DNA of 64,000 nucleotides from Helichrysum umbraculigerum (taxonomy: Eukaryota; Streptophyta; Magnoliopsida; Asterales; Asteraceae), in contig CATIUR010000002.1 in the NCBI GenBank assembly GCA_949592205.1, positions 315,001 through 379,000 on the forward strand, given 5' to 3'. The number at the start of each line of letters is the position of its first letter. The stretch's first letter is position 1. The position numbers and the translations under genes were made by a program. The notes below the pieces were generated by a model. The model was given only the letters and a program-made list of their open reading frames with translations, did no database searches and had not been told where the DNA came from. Below are positions 55,701 to 64,000 of the stretch, one piece after another.

Positions 55701-57133
55701 TGTAGGACTAAGGTTCCACCGGAGACAAGAGGTATGCGAACGAGTTTGTCATGACAAACGATTTCAGCTCGGTGCTTGGATAACCAATCCATACCGACAA
55801 TAATATCAAAGCTGCCGATCTCGACAGGGATTAAATCAATGGGAAACGTTTCGTTCGTGAGGTTAAGTGTACAGTTGTGTATGATACTATCAGTCTCAAT
55901 CAGTTTGCCATTAGCTAATTCAACAATGTATTTAGTATCTAAGGCAGTGGGAGTTATATCAAGTAAAGGGCTAAATTTTTCAGAAATGAAGCTTCTATCG
56001 GCACCGGTATCAAATAACACAGAAGCAGTAAGGTCGTTGAGAAGAAACGTACCCGTCACGATGTTCGGGTCCTGTCTGGCTTCCCCAGCCTTGATAACGA
56101 AAGCTCTACCGCGAGCAGGGTTGTTGTTGTTGTTTTTCAGCTTTGGGCAATCTTTCTTGAAATGCCCTGTATTTCCGCATCCAAAGCAGGCCTTTGGTGC
56201 ATTAGTGTTGGGGGTAGGAATGTTGGTTCGGCAATCCTTGGCTAGATGCCCGAACCGTTTGCAGTTTAAGCAAGGGCAAGAACCGTCGTGGTGGCGGTTG
56301 CATTTGGGACAGTAGGGTCTGCTCCCGCTGTACCCTTTCTTTTCCGAGGTTCCGGATGAATAAGCCTTAATGTACTCAGGCTTTTTGTTGGAGGTTTGGT
56401 TGGATGAGTTGGGGTTTCCTTCCCACTTGCGTTTGTTGTTTGAAGCTGGGGTTGAAGTTGTGCCACGGCGGACAGAATTTGCCGTTAGTTCATGGGCCAT
56501 ACGGATGGCGCTCTGAATAGTACCCGGTTTGGAAGAAGTAACCAGGTCTTGGAGTCTCTCAGGAAGACCATCAACGAACTTCTCGATCCTCTTATACTCA
56601 GGATCGACCATGGTTGGGCACAGAAGTGCCAGTTGGTGAAAACGGTTGGTATATCCGGTGATATCATCACCCTGCATCTTGTGGTTCCAGAATTCCACTT
56701 CTAGTTGTTTCAATTCATCCCTGGGGCAATACTCGCCCCTCAACATCTTCTTCAACTCCTCCCACGGGAGTTGGTAAGCAGTAGCAACACTCACAGTCTG
56801 GGCATAAGTGTTCCACCAGGTGAGTGCGGTGTCAGTAAAGGTGCTAACAGAGAACTTAACTTTATCTCCCTCCGCACAGTTGCAGATCAGAAATACAGAC
56901 TCAATTTTCTCGATCCAGCGTACTAGACCGATAGCTCCCTCGGTACCTGCAAAGTTTAGAGGTTTGCAGTTCTGGAAGTCCTTGTAAGAACAAGGTTTAG
57001 CAGCAGAGGTTTCAGCGGCATCGCTGTTTCTTGAGGAGTTGGGTGGGGTATTGCGAGCCAAGGCTTCAGTAACAGCCTGGGTGATAAGGGAGGTAATCTG
57101 GGCATCAGTGTAAGGTCTTGACTTTGGCGGCAT
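52721..57133 (-). CDS. Gag-Pol polyprotein of element E
   Basis: 1470 codons, no break, MPPKSRPYTDAQITSLITQA … FPDKAPSVHSS. Gag core at about residues 90-200 (WWNTYAQTV, WEELKKMLRGEYCP). CCHC knuckles at about 290-330 (CLNCKRFGHLAKDC, CFGCGNTGHFKKDC) preceded by a third Cys/His cluster. Protease DTGADRSF at 375. RT at 560-730 (RMCIDYRELNKLTIKNRYPL, VIVFIDDILIYS). RNase H at about 835 (VYCDASHQGLGCVLM). Integrase with an H/C zinc site, MDFITKLP, SDRDSRFTSNFW and TDGQSERT. A chromodomain-like tail lies at about 1410-1455 (DREVKRLKQSRIPIVKVRW, TWEREDQMRQKYPHLF). All catalytic motifs are present. The chromodomain may direct integration to heterochromatin, as known for chromoviruses. Confidence 0.97.
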   Translation of the reverse strand: MPPKSRPYTDAQITSLITQAVTEALARNTPPNSSRNSDAAETSAAKPCSYKDFQNCKPLNFAGTEGAIGLVRWIEKIESVFLICNCAEGDKVKFSVSTFTDTALTWWNTYAQTVSVATAYQLPWEELKKMLRGEYCPRDELKQLEVEFWNHKMQGDDITGYTNRFHQLALLCPTMVDPEYKRIEKFVDGLPERLQDLVTSSKPGTIQSAIRMAHELTANSVRRGTTSTPASNNKRKWEGNPNSSNQTSNKKPEYIKAYSSGTSEKKGYSGSRPYCPKCNRHHDGSCPCLNCKRFGHLAKDCRTNIPTPNTNAPKACFGCGNTGHFKKDCPKLKNNNNNPARGRAFVIKAGEARQDPNIVTGTFLLNDLTASVLFDTGADRSFISEKFSPLLDITPTALDTKYIVELANGKLIETDSIIHNCTLNLTNETFPIDLIPVEIGSFDIIVGMDWLSKHRAEIVCHDKLVRIPLVSGGTLVLQGETGRRTLNIVSCLKTRKYLRKGYQAILAHVTEKKSEEKRLEDVPIVRDFPEVFPEDLPGLPPPRQVEFQIELVPGAAPVARAPYRLAPSEMQELSNQLQELLDRGFIRPSSSPWGAPVLFVKKKDGSFRMCIDYRELNKLTIKNRYPLPRIDDLFDQLQGSSVYSKIDLRSGYHQLRVRDNDIPKTAFRTRYGHYEFQVMPFGLTNAPAVFMDLMNRVCKPYLDKFVIVFIDDILIYSRNEQEHAQHLKTILGLLKHEELYAKFSKCEFWIRTVQFLGHVIDSQGIHVDPAKIEAIKGWESPTTPTEVRQFLGLAGYYRRFIENFSRIAVPLTTLTQKDKKFDWTDKQESAFQLLKNKLCSAPILSLPEGTDDFVVYCDASHQGLGCVLMQREKVIAYASRQLKIHEKNYTTHDLELGAVVFALKIWRHYLYGTKSTIFTDHKSLQHIFDQKDLNMRQRRWVELLSDYDCEIKYHPGKANVVADALSRKERVKPLRVRALSMTIRNELPAQILTAQLEALNDENLKNEALRGLDKQFEIKPDGTRYFSNRVWLPKFGNLRDLVMAETHKSRYSIHPGSDKMYHDVKGLYWWPNMKADIALYVSKCLTCSKVKAEHQRPSGLLQQPEIPQWKWEQISMDFITKLPKTSSGCDTIWVIVDRLTKSAHFLAIKETDKMERLTRIYVKEIISRHGVPISIISDRDSRFTSNFWQSLQKSLGTRLDMSTAYHPQTDGQSERTIQTLEDMLRACVVDFGTSWENHLPLCEFSYNNSYHTSIKAAPFEALYGRKCRSPICWTELGDSQLTGPEIIQETTEKIIGIQNRLKAARDRQKSYADVRRKHLEFQVGDKVLLKVAPWKGVIRFGKRGKLNPRYIGPFEILERIGPVAYRLQLPAELSSVHNTFHISNLKKCLSDETLIIPLDEIQIDDKLHFVEEPMEIMDREVKRLKQSRIPIVKVRWNSRRGPEFTWEREDQMRQKYPHLFPDKAPSVHSS

Positions 57134-57883
57134 GATTCTTCAATAAAAGAAATGAAGATACATGAGATTTCGTAGGAAATGGTAATGGTCACAGATGTAC
57201 ATGTATAAAAGCAGCAATACATAACATCAACATGGAAAATGACAATTAATGTGAGTTGAAATAGCAAGGAAAGTTTGATGGATAATGTGGGTTCAAAGGT
57301 TACATCCTACAGAGATATAAGAAAGGTGTCGGGAATTGTTACATCCGACTAGTTTATAGAGTAGGTCGTTCGGTGTTGTTCCAGTTCAAGATTTTCGAGT
57401 CTTTGTTCCTGACGGCGGAATTGGGTAGTCAATGCTGGCAACGCAAGATGTGCCGAGTTCTGAGAGTTATGTACAGGATAAAGATTGGTCCGAGGTGGCC
57501 TTGTGTTCCTCCTGATTACTCGTGGGTTCCGTGACCCATGTGAGTGAGAGTGTGACAGATTAGGTGGTGTGTTTGCCATTCCTGTGGCAGAGTGTAAGTA
57601 AGACGAGGCTAATATATATACATATATCTTATCCAGCCTAGTGTCTAGCACATATCAAGTAATGGTCCGGTTCTCTCGTGGTCAGAGTCAACTAACGCAT
57701 CCCCGTTCAACATAATCATTTCAGACCTTACATCATCTTTCCTTAATTGTACATAGTTGATCAGGCTATGTTAAATTAAAGTCGTATGCTGTAATTCCTG
57801 AATTAGTCATGTCTAATAAGAGAATACTGCCTAACGGTAATAGTCTAGGCCCACTAAATGCAACCTAGTTCACTATAACCTTA
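57134..57883 (-). other. Leader of element E
   Basis: Untranslated leader between PBS and gag-pol ATG. A 100-codon open frame at 57349-57651 (minus) ends in a possible basic/Leu region (FRRQEQRLENLELEQH) but has no recognised domain. It could be an upstream ORF or chance. Confidence 0.6.
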
Positions 57884-57896
57884 GGCTCTGATACCA
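57884..57896 (-). other. Primer binding site of element E
   Basis: TGGTATCAGAGCC on the minus strand, three bases inside the 5' LTR. Complementary to initiator tRNA-Met. Confidence 0.9.
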
Positions 57897-57899
57897 ATC

Positions 57900-60218
57900 T
57901 GTAACACCCCCGAAATTCATCGTTTTGCGGAAGCATAGTTTGGGGTGTTACTAATCAAATATCACAGCACAAAGATAAAGTAAACGACATCTATATGCAA
58001 CGTTTGTAAATTAGTTACATTCCATAGATATATTGTTTGAAAACTTAGTGTTTTCGTATACAAAAATGTATTTTTCCCTAGAGTCCGCGCGTATAGCGGG
58101 AGATTCTATTACATAATCGAAATATACAAAAGATAATGCTAAGAATCTCCGTTAATGCAGTTGTTGAAATCATGCGACTCTAGCTAAAATCCTGGAGTAA
58201 TCCTACTCCATCCGGGTACCTGAGAAAACATGCTAAAAAGTGTCAACCAAAAAGGTTGGTGAATCTCACAGGTTTGTAAGTAATATCGGCTTTGAACACG
58301 AGATTTCATTAGTAATGCCCGTAGGCGTAAAATCAGCCATTGCAATCCAGCAATCGTTAAATCAGTATTTGCAATCCAGCAAATGTAAATAAGTAAGTTT
58401 ATACCGTTGCCATGAGGCTCATAATCGAAGCTTAACCCGTAAATAATAACTTTGCTCCCGTGACATGCTCGTAATTGAGCAAGCATCAGTAACGAATAAG
58501 TTGTCACCCGTTTATACGTGTAAATCGGTACGTGGCAGCGCTACTGCCCCGGGTGGGGAGGGTCATTTCCCTAATGGATCCATTAACTACTGTTCGCGCT
58601 TAAGTCCATAACTAACGATATATGATGGAGAGACTTCAGTAAATAGTAATTAACTCATGCAATTCCGTTTGGTATAGAAATCAGTTTAGTACTTGTGTTC
58701 AGGAAAAATAAGTAGCATGTATCTCCCCCAATCAGATAAAACAGTAAAAGTGGGGCCGTAAGACTCACCTGAGTCTTTGCAAGTACGTTTATATCAATAA
58801 ACGAGTAAATAATATCAACCGTAGGTTCTCCGAACCCGTAACCTTCAAATGCCTAAACATATAAAGTTAAGTAAGTAGATGTCTCGCAAGACCATCTAGG
58901 CTAGTTGTTTACACAACTCATTATGTCCAAGTGTTTGTTTAGTAATCCGTTTGTAGTTTGAAAACAAATATGGCCCGTTGGTGACGGTTTGTAATAATGA
59001 TTCAAAGTGTTATCATTTATAACGCAATTTAGTGTAATTGTAATAGAAAGTATGTTCTATGACGTTTGTTAAGTCGTATGACAGAAGTATTTGAAGTTGT
59101 GTAAGTTCGACACTTAGTAAAATCTGACTTTTCAAGGTTCTGGTTTGTGCGACGTAGCATGCGACGTAGCATGCGACGTAGGGTGCGACGTAGGGAGGTA
59201 CGTCGCATGATGCGACCTTCGCAAATCAATGCGACGTAGGTTCGGTTTGCGACGTAAAAGTCTACGTCGCTATGTGCGACGTCCGCAAGTTAATGCGACG
59301 TAATAGGCTGCGTCGCTAGTGCGACGTTGGGATTTTTGTGCGACGTAGGCCGCGACGTCGCTAAATGCGACGTTGGCCAATTAATGCGACGTTTTGAGCT
59401 ACGTCGCAGATAGTCCAGCGTCTCTGCGACGTAGCGGTCTGATCGGAATTTGATGGCCGGAAAATCGATCGAAAAGCTTCCGTTTGGTCCAAATCTTTTA
59501 CCCAACCCATTTTTGGACATTTTAAGCATATATAAACCATAAAAACGTAAAAATGAGTAAAAACGGAGAGTTTCGGGTTTTGTCGGAAACTTACAAAATG
59601 CCGAAATGAAAATCCGGAAAGATAGGAATGTAGATCGTGATGCGGTGGTGTTTTTCTTCCAAACGGAGGGTATAATCCAAGTGCTCCTTGAGGTGTTATT
59701 TGGCGTTTTTGAGTGATAGTGGTGGTGGATCTTTTTGAGAGAAAATGGAGAGAAGAAAGAGAAAAGGAAAATAAAGAAATAAGGAAGAAAAGGAGGAGGG
59801 AGGTGGGGTGTAGGTGAAAGCCTCACCTCACAGTCCCCATTCCGTGCTCCGCGCGGTGTTCGTTTTCTCCGTTGTTTAAGCGTTAAATATTTATTTTTCG
59901 CGTAATTATTCATTTGTAAATACGAATCTTTGCTAATTGATTTAATTGGATTGTTTGTCAAATCTTTAAATAAATTTATGTATTTTGTTGTTAAAGCGCG
60001 CGTTATTAAACAAAATGTTTCACCAACGTCCGCATTAATTGAACCGAATTACCTTCGATTTAAATTGCGTACGATTTAACCAAATCGCGTGTGTACATAT
60101 ATATAACTCACCTTATGTATATACAAATAGAGTCTGTAATTAGTCCTATTACATACTAATTACAACTAGTTACAAACAATTAGGCATAATTAATTATCCT
60201 AATTTTGCAGGTGTTACA
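57900..60218 (-). repeat. 5' LTR of element E (2319 bp)
   Basis: Second LTR, same length as the left one and apparently identical, including the TGCGACGTA word cluster (59147-59436). It is the promoter-side LTR for the minus-strand element. Confidence 0.95.
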
Positions 60219-62768
60219 TACAAGGCTGAACAGAGAATCAATCAAGAACATGATGTCATCATTGCCCAACAGAAGCAGATTATTGAGAAGCAGCAGAAGG
60301 AGTTGGATGCTGTTAAGAAGAGATTGGTTATTTTGGAGGATGCTGTTAAGATTTTGCTACCTGCTGATACTGTTGATAGATCTTCAGGCAAGAGGGAGAA
60401 GAATGATGAGGATAATGAAATGCCTGAAGATGGAAGTGATCATGATGGTGATGATGGGAATGATGATGATAATGCAGGTGGTTTTATGGACACTGCAGTT
60501 GATGAGTTGAATGTTTCTGTGTCTGATTATGTGGTGAATGAGGGTGCTGAAATGGTGAATGCAGAGGATGGATGGAAAATGGTTGTATTTGATGCTGAAA
60601 ATACTGGGGCTGATGATGGTGGAGATGATAAAAATGTTGGTGATGAGGTACCTGAGATGGCTAGTGGTACAGTTTTTGATGATATGCCAGGTTTGAAGGT
60701 ATTTCCAGTCAACTTTGGTTTACCTGAGAAGGCTGCATATACATTATATATGTGGAGTGTCATGGGAGAAAATCTGGATTAAGGTAAAAGGGTTAGTTTC
60801 AGCAACAGGCCAGTTTATGAAATAATTGATGACAAGAATGAGTCTGTTGAGACAGAAGAGATGGAGGGAGGAGATGTTGATATTGAGGGGGAGGTGTCAA
60901 AGCCAAAGAGTGAAGAGCAGAAGGAGCAGAGTATCAAAACTTTCAAGAGACAAAAGTCTATTCCAAGAAGAAAAACTGCTGCCAAGTCTGCAACCCCTGT
61001 CAAAACTCAACCTGCCACTGCTAGTAGTGATTCAACCACTGTTAGTAGTGTGCCTTCTACCACTGCTGGAGTACTTGCCCCTGCTAGTGCTTCAGTAGTA
61101 CCCACTGTCACATCTATCTCAACCCCTGCTGCTTTAACCCCTGTTAGCCAAATTTCAACCCCTGTCAATCCAATTTCAACCACTGCTACTTCAACCACTG
61201 CTACTTCAACCACTGCTAATACACCAACACCTACCCCTGCTGCTGTTACAACCACTGCTACAACTACTACAACCACAAGACCAAGAGAGGTGCCTGTGAC
61301 AATTAGAGAACCAACTTCACCTCCCAAGCCTGAGTCTAAATTGCCTCAGATTGATCCAAAGGACAAAGGCAAGGGAAAATTAAAAGAAAAATCAAAGGTG
61401 AAAGAAGTTAAAGAACCTCATCTTGAGTCTAATGATATGCTCAGACTTCAAATAGAAGAGCAAGAAAGGATGATCAGAAGAGCTACAGAAGCTAAAGCTG
61501 AGGAAGAGGGTGCTAATTTTGAGATGATTCTGGATGATCTGAGTGTAGTGACTATTACACAAAAAGCTGCAGAGGTATTCAAAGAGAAGACTGCACAAGG
61601 TTTAAAGCTTCCTGCTCAGAAAGTTCATGATTATTTGAAGAAGAAGGTGAATAAAGAAAAAGAAGAATTGACTCCTGGATTGTTAGCATTGAAAAGATCA
61701 AATGAAGAGAAGGCAAGAAAGAAAAAGCAGGATGAGCTAGCCAAGAAAAGGAGTAAACCTCTACCATATGCTGAAAGAAGAAAAAGAATGATAACCACCT
61801 TATCTGATAATTATGCTCCAGCTGCAATTGTCAAAGGCTGGAATATGGAGAAGCTGGAGCAGGCATTTAAAAGATACACTGGAGAAGATGAGGAGTGGAC
61901 TAAACAGTTGGCTGAGAATAGGCAATTGAATGCCTTGATGAAAGAGAAGAAAGAAAAGGCAGATAGAGAAATGAAAAAGCATTTGAAAAATGAAGAAGAT
62001 AGAAGAGAAAAGGAAGCAGCTGAGGCAAAAGAAAAAGCTCTGGAGGAAAAGCAGAATGAAGTCAAAAGAAATTCATGGAAGAATCAAATTTCTAAAGATA
62101 ATGTCATTCCAGATATACCAAGATTTGATCCAGAGTTGAAGAAGAGAATCAAGCTCTTGACAGATAGCAAGGAGATTACTCAAGGGCCAAGGAAGTCTAG
62201 AGTTACGAACTGGGAAGGAGTAGCCATTGACTATGGTTTCAGAAAGATGACTCTTGAAATCAAGATAGAGAGAGAAAAAGGATTTGATGATCATGTGAGC
62301 AGTATGGTTGATTTGTTAAGAATCTTAACCAGGGAAGACATTATGGAGATATATCAGCTGAGCAAAACCAGAAATAGAAAGAACTCAGATGCAGTTATTG
62401 AAAGACAATTGATGGAGCTCTTACAAAGTTTATTTGAACCAGCAAGCATGTTCAACTTATTCTTTTACTGTCATCAAAGAGTTATGACCTGGAGATATTT
62501 TGCCAGAAGTGGAGTACACATGGTTGTGTTCAACAATGGGCAAGTGATCTACATGTTTGATGACAGACATTATGTGCTGGGAACAGGGCTGCTGAATAGA
62601 TTGATTAATTTGAAGTTGTCTACAAAAGTTGTTACTGAAGGAGCTTACAGAGCATTATATATGGTCTTCAATCAACTTCATAAAAGACAAAAGCTGGAGG
62701 AGATAGAAGAAGAAAAGAAACAGAAAAAGAGACAGGATCAAATTTCCAAAGAAGAGAAGAAAGAATGA
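60219..62768 (+). pseudogene. Third ORF of element A, C-terminal part
   Basis: Resumes in frame after element E. A coiled coil comes first (AEQRINQEHDVIIAQQKQII, then EKQQKELDAVKKRL), then a very acidic Asp/Gly/Glu stretch (60400-60660). An in-frame TAA lies at 60780-60782. After it come a Thr/Ser/Pro/Ala-rich segment (61005-61275) made from the A family word CCACTG.TAG, a Lys/Glu-rich charged region (61350-62080), and a C-terminal conserved domain (TNWEGVAIDYGFRKMTLEI, RYFARSGVHMVVFNNGQVIY, AYRALYMVFNQLHKRQ). Ends TGA at 62766-62768. With the first part this is about 1290 codons, longer than in B and C. No membrane segment is evident. Confidence 0.85.
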
Positions 62769-62796
62769 AACTTGAATCATTGCTCAGAATGATCAA

Positions 62797-62810
62797 GTTT
62801 AGGGGGAGAT
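62797..62810 (+). other. Polypurine tract of element A
   Basis: GTTTAGGGGGAGAT directly before the 3' LTR start TGTTAGAACC. Confidence 0.85.
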
Positions 62811-63371
62811 TGTTAGAACCTGAGCCACTGCTATATCTGCTCAGATTACAAGTGCTGTGCCACTGCCAGACAAAGTCAACCACTGTTAGTTCAAGATCGA
62901 CCACTGCTAGAAGGAAGCAACCACTGCTAGAAGATTTGGTCTAACAGTGCCACTGTTGGTATAATTACTTGTCTTTTGTATATAGTGTTAAGTACTCAAC
63001 CACTGTTAGTATATTACGAGTACTACCACTGTTAGTGTAAACTCAACCACTGTTGGTGTGATAGAGTCGGTTAGAGTTATATTAGGAATAGATAATGATT
63101 CCTAATATGTTTGATTCTGTAAAGGACTCTATGTGTATATAAATAGAGATCCTGTAACCCTAGCTAGATACGATCGTAATTCTAGTTATTAGCTTCAAGG
63201 TGTAAACCCCAACACAGTTTGTGTGTTCGTATTATAATCAATAATATTGAAGCTTTTGATTATATTCTATTTAAGTTTATTGTGTTCTTCATAAGTTAAT
63301 ATTAACTATTCCGCAAGTTAGTATTAATTAACTCAAAGCATAACATATCAAGATCATAACTGGGTTTATCA
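62811..63371 (+). repeat. 3' LTR of element A (561 bp)
   Basis: Same length as the 5' LTR with two base differences. TATA box at 63138-63146. Followed by TGACC, the duplicated target in element D. Confidence 0.95.
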
Positions 63372-64000
63372 TGACCATAGACTGATAATATCTCGCAGCA
63401 TCCCTCCATCCTTCAGTTGCAACGATCTTGATCTCGTCTAGCTTGATCAAGTCGGCCTTTGACAAATTCATCAGGTTCCTACGATCATATACAGTTAAGA
63501 TGACTTTTTCTCCATCTTCAAATTCATCATCTTTTTCAAACATCACTGCTTCACCAGTCACAGAATCCACTTGCCATCTACACATCTTTCCCAAGATATC
63601 CTGTGGCATTTTCTTAATTGGAATCTGTTGAATGTACTCGACTGCAGGATATACTTTGATTCTTCGTCGTCTTTCTGTTCTCTCACTGATCTCATTAGTC
63701 TTATGAGTTTTTCCTTTCCTTGGCTTAATCTTGTCAGATTTACCCGACCAAACTGCAGATCTAATAATCCTTTGAACATATTTAGCATAATCATCTCCAC
63801 TTGGATTATTTATCTCTAATCCCGCCAAGTCTCTCACATCATATCTAGGTAGAGAATTAAAGACTTAGTAATTCTTCGCAAAATACTGAACACCATCATA
63901 TCTTTTGATTGCGAACAGTTTCAATTCCGAATCATAGTACCATCCAAGAATACCACGTCTTGGAACCCTATTCCCAGTAATGTCAACTTCAGAAATCCCA
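63372..64000 (-). pseudogene. Third ORF of element D, C-terminal domain (runs off the window)
   Basis: Minus strand. From the right edge the frame reads ISEVDITGNRVPRRGILGWY, KRYDGVQYFAKNY, an in-frame TAA at 63865-63867, then FNSLPRYDVRDLAGLEINNP … CRWQVDSVTGEAVMF, VYDRRNLMNLSKADLIKLDE and RYYQSMV up to the element A junction, continuing at 28514. It aligns with the C-terminal domain of the third ORFs of B and C (DGVQYF, TGEAV.F, YD..SLIN), so this basic domain is common to the group. The remainder lies outside the window. Confidence 0.85.

Larger units (their letters stand above)
50369..60218 (-). mobile_element. Gypsy element E (chromovirus, Tekay/Del-like), intact
   Basis: 9850 bp, LTRs of 2319 bp each (50369-52687 and 57900-60218), target duplication TACAA (50364-50368 and 60219-60223). 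On the minus strand: 5' LTR, PBS, short leader, a single 1470-codon gag-pol, PPT, 3' LTR. The two LTRs have the same length, and I find no difference between them by eye. Three LTR-internal open frames translate identically in both. This is the youngest insertion in the nest. The TGTAACACCC LTR start and the chromodomain-like tail suggest the Tekay/Del clade, which is inference. Confidence 0.95.
28515..63371 (+). mobile_element. Copia element A (Sirevirus-like), complete but split by B and E
   Basis: Complete element with LTRs at 28515-29075 and 62811-63371 and target duplication TGACC (28510-28514 and 63372-63376). Element B sits in gag (30830-43957 plus TSD copy) and element E in the third ORF (50369-60218 plus TSD copy). 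Without these, A is about 11.9 kb: LTR, PBS, gag (~873 codons), PR-INT-RT-RH, spacer, third ORF (~1290 codons), PPT, LTR. The two LTRs differ at two positions by eye. Coding breaks: TAG at 29379, 45641 and 45812, TAA at 60780, and a short in-frame gap near 46105. Confidence 0.95.

Noticed and set aside
1..64000. tRNA, rRNA or other structural RNA genes
   Set aside because: None was found by eye on either strand. The tRNA-like matches are the 12-13 base primer binding sites of the retroelements.

Overview
This is a repeat-rich stretch of a plant nuclear genome. Plant Ty1/copia and Ty3/gypsy polyproteins, minus-strand exon fragments with plant-type introns, a Stowaway MITE and AT-rich (TA)n tracts all point to a eudicot. 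The copia elements with an extra ORF after pol resemble Sirevirus-type elements I associate with Asteraceae, but that family assignment is inference. I see no intact host gene.

Positions 1-20487 are AT-rich and non-coding. They hold a chain of DNA-transposon-like elements that abut (TA)n tracts. These are the tail of one possible element (to about 3897), a 9 kb TIR element (3988-13040) carrying a broken fragment of a BSL-type Ser/Thr phosphatase gene, a 1.3 kb TIR element (13060-14328) with a Stowaway MITE inside it, and a Helitron-like element (14368-16105). A nine-copy, 337-bp satellite follows (17451-20487), and each copy carries a 13-bp-stem hairpin.

Positions 20488-64000 are a nest of five LTR retrotransposons whose junctions can be read to the base. 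Copia element C (minus strand, 3' half only) is interrupted at 27827 by copia element D (minus). D is interrupted by copia element A (plus, 28515-63371, TSD TGACC). A is interrupted twice: by copia element B in gag (plus, 30830-43957, TSD GTAGG) and by gypsy/chromovirus-like element E in the third ORF (minus, 50369-60218, TSD TACAA). The remaining parts of C and D lie to the right of the window.

A, B, C and D share a plan: gag with CCHC knuckles, then PR-INT-RT-RNase H, a 0.6-2.7 kb spacer, a third ORF of about 900-1300 codons in the env-like position, a purine tract, and the LTR. A to D carry only a few nonsense, frameshift or insertion breaks. E has one open 1470-codon gag-pol and LTRs of equal length with no difference found, so it is the youngest and the only one that looks intact.

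The main points of interest are these: each family carries its own short word, arranged as inverted pairs in the LTR and spacer; copia B and gypsy E share the same word; acceptor-like splice sites sit just after gag and just before the third ORF; and the LTRs of the nested element B differ more than those of its host A.
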